Shown: one piece after another, positions 34,818 through 43,421 of the stretch
Numbering within the stretch: the stretch's first letter is position 1
How the letters are laid out: the number at the start of each line of letters is the position of its first letter
Assembly (NCBI RefSeq): GCF_000834655.1
Contig: NZ_JXQQ01000119.1
Coordinates: 1-64,000, forward strand
Direction: 5' to 3'
Source of the DNA: Variovorax paradoxus
GTDB lineage: Bacteria; Pseudomonadota; Gammaproteobacteria; Burkholderiales; Burkholderiaceae_C
Length of the DNA: 64,000 nt
Made by a program: the position numbers and the translations under genes
The notes under the pieces: generated by a model
The model's database searches: none
What the model was told of the DNA's origin: nothing
Seen by the model: only the letters and a program-made list of their open reading frames with translations

Positions 34818-35976
34818 TCCCAGCTGGCTGCTGATCGGCCTGCCCGTCGCCTTCGTGCTCGGGTGGCTCGCATCGCGCTTCGACATCCGCCAGCTCAAGC
34901 TCGAGAACCGGCAGGCGCCCAAGGCCTACTTCCGCGGCCTGAACTTCCTGCTCAACGAGCAGCAGGACCAGGCCATCGACGCCTTCATCGAGGCCGTGCA
35001 GAACGACCCCGACACGCAGGAGCTGCACTTCGCGCTCGGCAACCTGTTCCGCCGCCGCGGCGAATACCAGCGCGCGGTGCGCGTGCACGAGCACCTGCTC
35101 GGCCGCGGCGACCTGAGTCGCACCGACCGGGAGCGCGCGCAGCATGCGCTGGCGCAAGACTTCCTGCGCGCGGGCCTCCTCGACCGCGCCGAAGCCGCGC
35201 TGCAGAAGCTCGAAGGCACGCGCTACGAGAACGAAGCGCGCCTCTCGCTGCTCGCCATCTACGAGCGCTCGCGCGAATGGGCCCAGGCCGCCGATGTGGC
35301 ACAGAAGCTGGATGAGTCCGACCAGGCCAGCTACGCCACGCGCCGCGCGCACCACCTCTGCGAGCAGGCGACCGAACGCGTGGCCGCCGGCGAGTTGCCC
35401 GCTGCAGCCAGGTTGCTCGCGCAGGCCGTGGCGCTTGCCCCGCAAGCACCGCGCCCCGCCATCGACACCGCCAACCTGCAACTGCGCAACGGCGATGCCG
35501 CTGGAGCTTTCGACACGCTCGTGGCACTGAGCGACACCGCGCCCCTCGCGCTGCCGCTCTACGCCGCAGCGCTGCAGCAGGCCGCCGTGGCAGCGCACCG
35601 CGAAGCCGATGCGCTCGCGTTGCTGCAGCGGCGCTACGTGGAGTCGCCGTCGATCGACGTGCTCGAGGCCATGATCGGGCTCGGCGGCACGCCCAGCGCC
35701 ACCGTGGACGCGCCCGAGCCCGCGCCGCGCGACGGCTACATCGCCCACCTCGCGCAGCAACCTTCGCTGGTCGCGGCATCGCGTTGGCTGGCGGGCGAAA
35801 AGTTCGAGCACGAGCAATTCCATCCACAGGTGCAGCGCGCGCTCGACCAGGCCACGCGCCCGCTCATGCGCTACCGCTGTGCGGCCTGCGGTTTCGAGGC
35901 GCACCAGTACTTCTGGCACTGCCCCGGCTGCCAGGCCTGGGACAGCTATCCGCCGCGCCGCGTCGAAGAACTCTGA
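34807..35976 (+). CDS. lapB: Lipopolysaccharide assembly protein LapB
   Basis: A 389-residue protein with an N-terminal membrane anchor (residues 8-22), TPR repeats across about 40-330 (e.g. YFRGLNFLLNEQQDQAIDAF, LHFALGNLFRRRGEYQRA), and a C-terminal rubredoxin-like metal site: CAACGF followed by CPGCQAW, four cysteines. LapB (YciM) promotes FtsH-dependent degradation of LpxC in enterobacteria and so balances lipopolysaccharide with phospholipid. All domain parts are present. Overlaps lapA. Confidence 0.94.
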   Translation: MDFDPSWLLIGLPVAFVLGWLASRFDIRQLKLENRQAPKAYFRGLNFLLNEQQDQAIDAFIEAVQNDPDTQELHFALGNLFRRRGEYQRAVRVHEHLLGRGDLSRTDRERAQHALAQDFLRAGLLDRAEAALQKLEGTRYENEARLSLLAIYERSREWAQAADVAQKLDESDQASYATRRAHHLCEQATERVAAGELPAAARLLAQAVALAPQAPRPAIDTANLQLRNGDAAGAFDTLVALSDTAPLALPLYAAALQQAAVAAHREADALALLQRRYVESPSIDVLEAMIGLGGTPSATVDAPEPAPRDGYIAHLAQQPSLVAASRWLAGEKFEHEQFHPQVQRALDQATRPLMRYRCAACGFEAHQYFWHCPGCQAWDSYPPRRVEEL

Positions 35977-36116
35977 ACAAGCTTTCGACCACATTTCAGA
36001 ACAATGGTCACCCGGGCGGTTGCGTCGTCAACGCCCTTTTCCCTGGTCTCGTTGAACGCGGGCCGACGCTCTTGTCGGCTGACAGTCATACCAACAAATC
36101 AGGGAGTTTTTCAATC

Positions 36117-36446
36117 ATGTTCAAGAAGATCCTGGCCCTCTCGGCCATGCTGTTCGCAGTTGCTTCGTTCGCGGCGGTCGATGTCAACAAGGGCACCGAA
36201 GCCGAGCTCGACGGCCTCAACGGCGTCGGGCCCGCGATGTCCAAGCGAATCCTCGAAGCGCGCAAGCAAGGCGAGTTCAAGGACTGGCCCGATCTCATGC
36301 AACGGGTGAAGGGCGTGAAGGAGAAGAAGGCCCAGAAGCTCTCGGCAGAAGGCCTCACGGTGAATGGCAAGGCTTTCGACGGCGCAGCACCAGCCTCATC
36401 CAAAGAGGCGAAGGAAGCCAAGGCACCCAAGGCCGCCAAGCCCTGA
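36117..36446 (+). CDS. Secreted ComEA-like helix-hairpin-helix protein
   Basis: A 109-residue protein with a signal peptide of about 19 residues (ILALSAMLFAVASFA). It is followed by one ComEA-type helix-hairpin-helix domain: VDVNKGTEAELDGLNGVGPAMSKRILEAR, then KDWPDLMQRVKGVKEKKAQKL. The C-terminus is Lys/Ala-rich. Such proteins bind DNA in the periplasm and can aid DNA uptake, though single-domain copies are common in bacteria not known to be competent. A GGGAG sequence precedes the ATG at 36117 and a terminator follows. Confidence 0.88.
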   Translation: MFKKILALSAMLFAVASFAAVDVNKGTEAELDGLNGVGPAMSKRILEARKQGEFKDWPDLMQRVKGVKEKKAQKLSAEGLTVNGKAFDGAAPASSKEAKEAKAPKAAKP

Positions 36447-36467
36447 CCCCGCGCTCGCAGCAACAGC

Positions 36468-36493
36468 AAAAGCCGCCCTCGAGGCGGCTTTTT
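36468..36493 (+). terminator. Terminator of the ComEA-like gene
   Basis: AAAAGCCGCC and GGCGGCTTTT pair around a five-base loop and end in a T-run, 22 bases after the stop codon. The A-run on the other side makes it potentially bidirectional. Confidence 0.92.
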
Positions 36494-36549
36494 CATGCGC
36501 GCACGGTCCGCCGCATGCGCGCTACATGGCAGGGAAATGCCTCAGGAAG

Positions 36550-36565
36550 TGGCCCGAAATTTGCA
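36550..36565 (+). promoter_or_regulatory. Sigma-54 promoter of dctPQM
   Basis: TGGCCCGAAATTTGCA has GG and GC ten bases apart and differs from TGGCACG-N4-TTGCA at one position. The inferred transcript starts near 36575, giving a leader of about 38 bases before the dctP ATG, with CGGAG as ribosome binding site. Confidence 0.8.
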
Positions 36566-36612
36566 CGTATGCTTCCTTTCGTTTAGCTTTCATTACATTC
36601 CGGAGCGCGTTC

Positions 36613-37581
36613 ATGAATCACAAGTTCGGCATTGCCCTCGCGGGCCTCACCCTGGGCGCCGCAGCCTTCGCGCAGACCAAGTGGGACCTCCCCACCGCCT
36701 ACCCCGCGACCAACTACCACACCGAAAACATCACGCAGTTTGCGAAAGACGTGGACGCCGCCACCGCCGGCAAGGTGAAGATCACGGTGCACGCCAACGC
36801 GTCGCTCTTCAAGGCGCCCGAAATCAAGCGCGCCGTGCAGAGCGGCCAGGCGCAGGCCGGCGAGATCCTCCTGGCCAACTTCGCGAACGAGAACCCGATC
36901 TACGCGCTCGACGGCGTGCCCTTCCTGGCCACCACCTATCCCGAAGCCAGGAAGCTCTACGACGCCTCCAAGCCCGCCATGGAAAAGCTGCTCGCAGCGC
37001 AAGGCATCAAGGTGCTGTTCGTGGTGCCATGGGCGCCGCAGGGCATCTATTCCAAGAAGGAGATCAGCTCGGTGGCCGACCTGCGCGGCATCAAGTGGCG
37101 CGCCTACAGCCCGGCCACCGCCAAGATCGCCGAACTGATCGGCGCGCAGCCGGTACAGATCCAGCAGGCCGAGCTGAGCGCGGCCATGGCCACCGGCGTG
37201 ATCGAGAGCTACATGAGCTCGGGCTCGACCGGCTACGACACCAAGACCTACGAGCACATCAAGAACTTCTACGACACGCAGGCCTGGATTCCGAAGAACG
37301 CGATCCTGGTGAACGCCAAGGCCTTCGACGCGCTCGACGCCACCACCAAGGCCGCCGTCACCAAGGCCGCGGCCGATGCCGAAACCCGCGGCTGGAAGAT
37401 CGCGCAGGAAAAGAACGACGAATACAAGCGTCTCCTGGCCGAGCGCGGCATGAAGGTGCACAAGCCCTCGCCCAAGCTGGACACCGACATGCGCCAGGTC
37501 GGCGGCATCATGCAGGCCGACTGGCTGAAAGCCGCCGGTGCCGATGGCGCAGCCATCGTCGACGCCTACAAGAAGAAATGA
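36613..37581 (+). CDS. dctP: TRAP transporter solute-binding protein DctP
   Basis: A 322-residue periplasmic binding protein with a signal peptide of about 20 residues (FGIALAGLTLGAAAFAQ). The mature part has the DctP fold; the ligand-carboxylate Arg is probably in LRGIKWRAYSP, near residue 155-163, and QPVQIQQAELSAAMATGVIES is the second conserved block. It captures an organic acid, probably a C4-dicarboxylate or related acid, for DctQM. ATG 36613 follows CGGAG and a sigma-54 promoter; the longer reading frame would include the preceding terminator. Confidence 0.92.
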   Translation: MNHKFGIALAGLTLGAAAFAQTKWDLPTAYPATNYHTENITQFAKDVDAATAGKVKITVHANASLFKAPEIKRAVQSGQAQAGEILLANFANENPIYALDGVPFLATTYPEARKLYDASKPAMEKLLAAQGIKVLFVVPWAPQGIYSKKEISSVADLRGIKWRAYSPATAKIAELIGAQPVQIQQAELSAAMATGVIESYMSSGSTGYDTKTYEHIKNFYDTQAWIPKNAILVNAKAFDALDATTKAAVTKAAADAETRGWKIAQEKNDEYKRLLAERGMKVHKPSPKLDTDMRQVGGIMQADWLKAAGADGAAIVDAYKKK

Positions 37582-37585
37582 TGAC

Positions 37586-37667
37586 GCCCCCACGCTCATC
37601 ACTTCGTGTATCGCTGCCCCCCGAGGGGGCGCAGGCCTCCCTTGGGGCGGCCCGGCGGGAGGCCTGA
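37586..37667 (+). repeat. GC-rich intergenic repeat element, copy 2
   Basis: Between dctP and dctQ. In order: CGCCCCCACGCTCATCACTT, CGTGTATCGCTG, the hairpin CCCCCCGAGGGGGC, then TTGGGGCGGCCCGGCGGGAGG. The final GGGAGG is nine bases before the dctQ ATG and is its only candidate ribosome binding site. Same family as the copies at 9374, 43345 and 59745. Confidence 0.65.
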
Positions 37668-37670
37668 GCC

Positions 37671-38204
37671 ATGCGCCGCTTCCTCGACCGCCTGTACGAC
37701 GGTGCAGGCGCGCTCGGCGCGTTCTGCGTGTTCCTCATCTTCGTGCTGATGATCCTGGCCGGTGTGGGCCGGCAGATGAACTGGCACGTGAGCGGGCTCA
37801 ACGACATCGTCTCGTGGCTCTGCGCCGCCGCGGCGTTCTTCGCGATGGCGCACGCCTTTCGCCACGGCGACTTCGTGCGCGTGACGCTGCTGCTCGAAGC
37901 CGTCTCGCCCAAGGCGCGGCGCGCGCTCGACGTGACGTGCCTCCTGATCGCGGCCGTGTCGGTGGCCTACCTCACCTACTGGGCCACCAGCTTCACCTAC
38001 GAGAGCTACGAATTCGCCGAGATGGCGACCGGCCTCGTGGTCATTCCGATCTGGATTCCGCAGTCGACCTTCGTGATCGGCTGCTGGCTCCTCTTGATCG
38101 CCATGGTCGACGAACTGGTGGGCGTGGTGCGCGGCGAGAAGCCGAGCTACCAGCGCGCCATCGAAGAGCGCCACGCCGCGGGCGACTTCTCCTCGGACGT
38201 CTGA
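37671..38204 (+). CDS. dctQ: TRAP transporter small permease DctQ
   Basis: A 177-residue protein with four hydrophobic helices (about residues 14-34, 47-66, 84-108 and 128-148), the DctQ arrangement. NWHVSGLNDIVSWLCAAAAFFAMAHAF-type sequence near residue 45-70 corresponds to the conserved second helix. It partners DctM in the inner membrane. The start is supplied by the GGGAGG in the upstream repeat element. dctM follows after 39 bases. Confidence 0.9.
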   Translation: MRRFLDRLYDGAGALGAFCVFLIFVLMILAGVGRQMNWHVSGLNDIVSWLCAAAAFFAMAHAFRHGDFVRVTLLLEAVSPKARRALDVTCLLIAAVSVAYLTYWATSFTYESYEFAEMATGLVVIPIWIPQSTFVIGCWLLLIAMVDELVGVVRGEKPSYQRAIEERHAAGDFSSDV

Positions 38205-38243
38205 ACGTCAGAACGACGACCACAACAACACCAAGACACTCCG

Positions 38244-39557
38244 ATGTTCGAAAACCTCTGGATGGGCGCCCTGCTGCTCGGGATCATGCTGCTGCTCCTG
38301 GCGGGCGGCGTCTGGATCGCGATGACCCTGGCCATCGTCGGCTGGGTCGGCCAGGCCTTCTTCACCAACACCCTGCCGGGCAAGAACCTGTTCTCCGCCT
38401 TCTGGGAAAGCAACGCGAGCTGGGAGCTCGCGGCGCTGCCGCTCTTTATCTGGATGGGCGAGATCCTCTTCAGAACCAAGCTCAGCGAGGAGATGTTCGA
38501 GGGCCTGCGCCCCTGGCTCAACCGCGTGCCCGGCCGCCTCATGCACACCACCATCCTCGGATGCGGCGTGTTCGGCTCGGTCTCGGGTTCGTCGGCCGCC
38601 ACCTGCGCGACCATCGCGAAGGTGGCGCTGCCCGAGCTCAAGCGCCGCGGCTACAACGAGAAGCTGGCCATCGGCTCGCTGGCCACCGCGGGCACGCTGG
38701 GCATCCTCATCCCGCCCTCGATCACGATGGTGGTGTATGCGGTGGCCGCCGACGCGTCGATCATCCGCATCTTCCTGGCCGGCTTCCTGCCGGGCTTCCT
38801 GCTGATGCTGCTCTTCTCGGGTTACATCGGCTGGTGGAGCCTGCGCAACCCCGACCAGGTGCCGCCGGCCGATCCGCCGACCACCTTCATGCAGAAGATC
38901 AGGCTCTCGGGCAACCTCATTCCGTGCGCCCTGCTGATCGTCTTCATCGTGTGGGTGCTGGTCGCGGGCTGGGCCACGGCCACCGAGTGCGCGGCCTTCG
39001 GCGTGCTGGGCTCGCTGGCGATCGCCGCCTATGGGCGCAGCCTCACCTGGAAGAACTTCAAGGACGGCATCATGGGCGCCACGCGCACCAGCTGCATGAT
39101 CATGTTCATCCTGGCGGGCGCGGCCTTTCTCACCAAGACCATGGCCTTCACCGGCATCCCGCGCGAACTGGCGGAGTGGGTCGACAGCATGCACTTGTCG
39201 CCCTATGCGCTGATCGGTGCGCTGGTGGTGGTGTACCTGGTGCTGGGCACGGCGCTGGACGGCATCTCCATGATCGTGCTCACCAGCGCGGTGGTGCTGC
39301 CGATGATCCAGAAGGCGGGCTTCGACCTCATCTGGTTCGGCATCTTCATCGTGCTGCTGGTGGAGATCGCCGAGGTCACGCCGCCGGTGGGCTTCAACCT
39401 CTTCGTGCTGCAGAACATGACCGGGAAAGACAGCAACGTGATCGCCAAGGCGGCGATTCCGTTCTTCTTCTGCCTGGTGCTGTGCATCGTGCTGATCACG
39501 CTCTTCCCGAGCATCGTGACGATCCTGCCGGACGTGGTGATGGGCAAAGAGAAGTAG
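38244..39557 (+). CDS. dctM: TRAP transporter large permease DctM
   Basis: A 437-residue multi-pass permease of the DctM family with 11-12 hydrophobic helices. Signatures include the GSVSGSSAATCATIAKVALPE stretch near residue 110, GTLGILIPPSITMVVYAV near 150, and EVTPPVGFNLFVLQNM near 375. It uses the sodium gradient to take up the ligand delivered by DctP. Complete, with no frameshift. The next gene, crcB, starts 34 bases downstream. Confidence 0.94.
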   Translation: MFENLWMGALLLGIMLLLLAGGVWIAMTLAIVGWVGQAFFTNTLPGKNLFSAFWESNASWELAALPLFIWMGEILFRTKLSEEMFEGLRPWLNRVPGRLMHTTILGCGVFGSVSGSSAATCATIAKVALPELKRRGYNEKLAIGSLATAGTLGILIPPSITMVVYAVAADASIIRIFLAGFLPGFLLMLLFSGYIGWWSLRNPDQVPPADPPTTFMQKIRLSGNLIPCALLIVFIVWVLVAGWATATECAAFGVLGSLAIAAYGRSLTWKNFKDGIMGATRTSCMIMFILAGAAFLTKTMAFTGIPRELAEWVDSMHLSPYALIGALVVVYLVLGTALDGISMIVLTSAVVLPMIQKAGFDLIWFGIFIVLLVEIAEVTPPVGFNLFVLQNMTGKDSNVIAKAAIPFFFCLVLCIVLITLFPSIVTILPDVVMGKEK

Positions 39558-39591
39558 AGAACGAGGCGGCCTGCGGATAATCGCCGCCACC

Positions 39592-39969
39592 ATGCTGCTG
39601 AACGCCTTCGTCATCTGCCTCGCCGCCTGCATAGGCGCCCTCATGCGCTGGGGCTTCGCCCTCTGGCTCAACCCCGGCAGCGTCATCCCCTGGGGCACCC
39701 TCGCGGTCAACCTGATCGGCGGGTATCTCATCGGCGTGGCCATCGGCTTCTTCAACGGCTTGCCCGACATAGACCCCGCGTGGCGGCTCATGGTCATCAC
39801 CGGCTTCCTGGGCACGCTCACCACCTTTTCCAGCTTCTCGGCCGAAGTGGTCGGCATGCTGGTGGGCGGCCGGCTCGGCCTTGCGCTGGGCACGATCGCG
39901 CTGCACCTGGGCGGCTCGCTCTGCATGACGTGGCTGGGCCTTCGCACCGTGCAGGCCTTCTCGGGCTGA
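39592..39969 (+). CDS. crcB: Fluoride channel CrcB/Fluc
   Basis: A 125-residue protein with four transmembrane helices, working as a dual-topology dimer that exports fluoride. Typical residues: GALMRWGFALWLN near residue 15, WGTLAVNLIGGYLIG near 35 (the Asn is conserved), and TGFLGTLTTFSSFSAEV near 68-84 with the Phe box residues and the Thr/Ser track. Only 34 bases precede it, with a small GGCGGC/GCCGCC hairpin but no fluoride riboswitch, so expression probably depends on upstream transcription or a weak local promoter. Confidence 0.95.
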   Translation: MLLNAFVICLAACIGALMRWGFALWLNPGSVIPWGTLAVNLIGGYLIGVAIGFFNGLPDIDPAWRLMVITGFLGTLTTFSSFSAEVVGMLVGGRLGLALGTIALHLGGSLCMTWLGLRTVQAFSG

Positions 39970-40046
39970 AGCCCCGCTAAAACTGCCTTATGTCCTGCGG
40001 TTATAGATAAGGGCCGCCAGGGGGTCGGTCGATAGAATTGACCACA

Positions 40047-42989
40047 ATGCCCCTGGTCTTTCTCGTCGCACTCCCCTTCATCGCCAGCGTGCTGGCCGCG
40101 TTGATGCCGTCCAACGCGCGCAACAGGGAGTCGACCCTCGCGGGCCTCGTCGCATTGGGCTGCGCCATCCAGGCCGCCTGGTTCTTTCCGCAGATCGCGC
40201 ACGGCAACGTGCTCCGGCAAGAGATCGAATGGCTCCCCGCGCTCGGCCTGAACCTCGTGTTCCGCATGGACGGCTTCGCCTGGCTCTTTTGCATGCTGGT
40301 GCTGGGCATCGGCGCGCTGGTGGTGCTCTATGCGCGCTACTACATGTCGGCGTCCGACCCGGTGCCGCGCTTCTTCTCGTTCTTCCTCGCGTTCATGGGC
40401 GCGATGATGGGCGTGGTGCTTTCGGGCAACCTCATCCAGATGGTGCTGTTCTGGGAGCTCACCAGCCTCTTCTCCTTCCTGCTCATCGGCTACTGGCACC
40501 ACCGGCGCGACGCGCGGCGCGGCGCGCGCATGGCGCTCACAGTCACGGGGGCCGGGGGCCTGTGCCTCCTGGCCGGCGTGCTGGTGCTGGGGCGCATCGT
40601 CGGCAGCTACGAGCTCGACATGGTGCTCGCCTCGGGCGACCTGATCCGCGCCCATGCGCTCTACCCGGTGGCGCTGGTGCTGATCCTGCTCGGTGCCTTC
40701 ACCAAGAGCGCGCAGTTCCCGTTCCACTTCTGGCTGCCGCGCGCCATGGCCGCGCCCACGCCGGTGTCGGCCTACCTGCACTCGGCCACGATGGTGAAGC
40801 TGGGCGTGTTCCTCATGGCGCGCCTGTGGCCCGTGCTCTCGGGCACCGAGCAGTGGTTCTGGCTGGTGGGCGGCGCGGGTGCGATCACGCTGCTGCTGGG
40901 CGGCTTCATCGCGATGTTCCAGCGCGACCTGAAGGCGCTGCTGGCCTACTCGACCATCTCGCACCTGGGGCTCATCACGCTGCTGCTGGGCCTGAACAGC
41001 CCGCTCGCGGCCGTCGCGGCGGTGTTCCACGTCATGAACCACGCGACCTTCAAGGCCTCGCTCTTCATGGCCGCCGGCATCATCGACCACGAGACCGGCA
41101 CGCGCGACATCCGCAAGCTGAGCGGCCTGATGCGGCTCATGCCCATCACCGGCACGCTGGCGATCATCGCCAGCGCCTCGATGGCCGGCGTGCCGCTGCT
41201 CAACGGCTTTCTCTCGAAGGAAATGTTCTTTGCCGAGACGGTGTTCATCCAGGCCACGCCCTGGATCGACTTCAGCCTGCCGGTCATCGCCACCATCGCG
41301 GGCATCTTCAGCGTGGCCTACTCCGCGCGCTTCGTGTTCGACGTGTTCTTCGGCCCGCCCTGCGGCGACGAGGTGCCCAAGCACCCGCACGAGCCGCCGC
41401 ACTGGATGCGCGTGCCCGTCGAGTTGCTGGTGCTGGTGTGCCTCGTGGTGGGCGTGGTGCCGGCCTGGTCCGTCGGGCCGCTGCTGGCGGCCGCGGCCAC
41501 GCCGGTGGTCGGCGGCACGCTGCCCGAATACAGCCTGGCCGTGTGGCACGGCTTCAACCTGCCGCTCGTGATGAGCTTCGTCGCGCTCGCGGGCGGCGCG
41601 GCGCTCTACCTGCTGCAACGCCGCCGCCGCGCGGGGGGTGGCCTCGCGCACACGCCGCTGCTGCACCGCTTCGACGGCCAGGTCATCTTCGAGCACCTGC
41701 TCGCGCTCCTGAGCGAAACCGGCCGCCGCAGCCGGCGCCTGTTCGGCACGCGCCGCATGCAGTCGCAACTGCTGCTGCTCGTGGCGGTGGCCGTCGCGGG
41801 CGCTGCGGCCTCGCTCTGGGCCTCGCCTGCCGCGCCCGGCACGCGCGAGCTGCTGCCCTTCTCGCCGATGTTCGCCATGATGTGGCTCATCGGCGGCACC
41901 TGCGCGCTGGCCGCCGCCTGGCAGGCCAAGTTCCACCGGCTCGCAGCGCTCATGCTGGCCTCCGCCGCCGGGCTCGTCTCGTGCGTGACCTACATCTGGT
42001 TCTCCGCGCCCGACCTCGCCCTCACGCAGCTGGTGGTCGAGGCCGTGACCACCGTGCTGATTCTCCTGGGCCTGCGCTGGCTGCCGATGCGCAGCAAGGA
42101 CGTGATCCAGCCCGCCCGCGCACGCCTTCGCCCCTGGGGCCGACGCGGGCGCGACCTGCTGGTGGCCACCATCGCGGGTTGCGGCATGGCCGCGCTGGCC
42201 TGGGCCCTGATGACGCGCAACTTCCCGCAGAGCATCTCGCCTTTCTTCCTCGAACACGCGCTCACCGAAGGCGGCGGCACCAACGTGGTCAACGTGATGC
42301 TGGTCGATTTCCGCGGCTTCGACACCTTCGGCGAGATCACCGTGCTCGGCGTGGTGGCGCTCACGGTGTACGCGCTGCTGCGGCGCTTCCGCCCGGCCAT
42401 CGAGTCGATGGCGCTGCCGATCCAGCAGCGCCAGCAGGTCGACGACGGCAGCAGCGACCTCCTGAACCCGCGCCTGGCCAAGGACAGCGCCGTCGGCTAC
42501 CTGATGGTGCCGGCCGTGCTGGTGCGCCTGTTGTTGCCGCTCGCGGTGCTGGTGTCGGTCTACTTCTTCATGCGCGGGCACAACGCGCCGGGCGGCGGTT
42601 TCGTCGCGGGGCTGGTGATGTCGGTCGCGCTGGTGCTGCAGTTCATCGTCTCGGGCACCGAATGGGTCGAGGAGCACCTGCGCATCTACCCGCGCCGCTG
42701 GATCGCCATCGGCCTGCTGTTCGCGCTCGCCACGGGCAGCGGCGCGGTGTTCTTCGGCTATCCCTTCCTAACCACGCACACCGCGCACCTGCACCTGCCG
42801 CTCCTTGGCGAGATCCACGTGCCCAGCGCCCTCTTCTTCGACATCGGCGTTTTCGCGCTGGTGCTGGGCGCCACCATGCTGATCCTCACCGCGCTGGCCC
42901 ACCAGTCCATCCGCAGCCACCGCTGGGCCGACGAGCAGGCCGAGAGAGAAGCACAGGCCCAATCCGAAGCCGTGGAAGGAGCGCACTGA
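40047..42989 (+). CDS. phaAB: Mrp/Pha cation/proton antiporter, fused A and B subunits
   Basis: A 980-residue membrane protein. Residues 1 to about 780 are the MrpA/MnhA subunit related to complex I NuoL: FFSFFLAFMGAMMGVVLSGN, the proton-path Glu in LFWELTSLFSFLLIGYWHH, and KSAQFPFHFWLPRAMAAPTP. From about 800 to 975 an MrpB/MnhB domain is fused: VGYLMVPAVLVRLLLPLAV and FFMRGHNAPGGGFVAGLVMS. Such A-B fusion is usual in the proteobacterial Pha (group 2) type. The whole operon phaABCDEFG follows and should exchange Na+ or K+ for protons. ATG 40047 is preferred over an in-frame TTG nine bases upstream. Confidence 0.94.
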   Translation: MPLVFLVALPFIASVLAALMPSNARNRESTLAGLVALGCAIQAAWFFPQIAHGNVLRQEIEWLPALGLNLVFRMDGFAWLFCMLVLGIGALVVLYARYYMSASDPVPRFFSFFLAFMGAMMGVVLSGNLIQMVLFWELTSLFSFLLIGYWHHRRDARRGARMALTVTGAGGLCLLAGVLVLGRIVGSYELDMVLASGDLIRAHALYPVALVLILLGAFTKSAQFPFHFWLPRAMAAPTPVSAYLHSATMVKLGVFLMARLWPVLSGTEQWFWLVGGAGAITLLLGGFIAMFQRDLKALLAYSTISHLGLITLLLGLNSPLAAVAAVFHVMNHATFKASLFMAAGIIDHETGTRDIRKLSGLMRLMPITGTLAIIASASMAGVPLLNGFLSKEMFFAETVFIQATPWIDFSLPVIATIAGIFSVAYSARFVFDVFFGPPCGDEVPKHPHEPPHWMRVPVELLVLVCLVVGVVPAWSVGPLLAAAATPVVGGTLPEYSLAVWHGFNLPLVMSFVALAGGAALYLLQRRRRAGGGLAHTPLLHRFDGQVIFEHLLALLSETGRRSRRLFGTRRMQSQLLLLVAVAVAGAAASLWASPAAPGTRELLPFSPMFAMMWLIGGTCALAAAWQAKFHRLAALMLASAAGLVSCVTYIWFSAPDLALTQLVVEAVTTVLILLGLRWLPMRSKDVIQPARARLRPWGRRGRDLLVATIAGCGMAALAWALMTRNFPQSISPFFLEHALTEGGGTNVVNVMLVDFRGFDTFGEITVLGVVALTVYALLRRFRPAIESMALPIQQRQQVDDGSSDLLNPRLAKDSAVGYLMVPAVLVRLLLPLAVLVSVYFFMRGHNAPGGGFVAGLVMSVALVLQFIVSGTEWVEEHLRIYPRRWIAIGLLFALATGSGAVFFGYPFLTTHTAHLHLPLLGEIHVPSALFFDIGVFALVLGATMLILTALAHQSIRSHRWADEQAEREAQAQSEAVEGAH

Positions 42990-43339
42990 TGGAAATCGTG
43001 CTCGCCCTGGCCATCGGCGTGCTCACCGGCTCGGGTGTCTACCTGCTGCTGCGCCCGCGCACCTTCCAGGTGATCATGGGCCTCACGCTCATCTCGTACG
43101 CGGTCAATCTCTTCATCTTCAGCATGGGCCGGCTCAAGGTCGACAGCGAGCCGGTGCTCATCAAGGGCATCGAGTCGACGCTCGCCAACACGGCCGACCC
43201 AATGCCGCAGGCGCTGGTGCTTACCGCCATCGTGATCGGCTTCGCGATGACGGCGCTGTTCCTCGTCGTCATGCTCGCCTCGCGCGGCCTGACGGGCACC
43301 GACCATGTGGACGGTGAAGAGCGAAAGGAAGCGGAATGA
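42989..43339 (+). CDS. phaC: Mrp/Pha antiporter subunit C
   Basis: A 116-residue subunit with three helices, homologous to NuoK: VYLLLRPRTFQVIMGLTLISYAVNL and PQALVLTAIVIGFAMTALFLVVML are diagnostic. It shares one base with the phaAB stop (TGATG). Unlike the rest of the operon it is separated from the next gene, phaD, by 82 bases occupied by an intergenic repeat. Confidence 0.93.
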   Translation: MEIVLALAIGVLTGSGVYLLLRPRTFQVIMGLTLISYAVNLFIFSMGRLKVDSEPVLIKGIESTLANTADPMPQALVLTAIVIGFAMTALFLVVMLASRGLTGTDHVDGEERKEAE

Positions 43340-43344
43340 GCGCC

Positions 43345-43420
43345 GCACGGCCGCCCGAAGGCGCAGGCTCCCGTGAGGGGTTGGGCGCAGCACACGCAGT
43401 GGCAAGCCTGGGGGTGGACC
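43345..43420 (-). repeat. GC-rich intergenic repeat element, copy 3
   Basis: Read on the minus strand: CCACCCCCAGGCTTGCCACT, GCGTGTGCTGCGCCC, a C-rich/G-rich region, then TTCGGGCGGCCGTGCGG. It lies between phaC and phaD, opposite in orientation to the operon. On the plus strand it ends in GGGGGTGGA, the best ribosome binding site candidate for phaD. Confidence 0.55.
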
Positions 43421-43421
43421 G

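Noticed and set aside
39558..39591. Fluoride riboswitch upstream of crcB
   Set aside because: The gap is only 34 bases and has just a GGCGGC/GCCGCC hairpin; the aptamer does not fit.
38208..42677. A 1489-residue open frame on the minus strand, opposite dctM, crcB and phaAB
   Set aside because: It is the mirror of well-supported genes on the plus strand; the His/Arg/Glu-rich low-complexity product is typical of antisense frames in GC-rich DNA.
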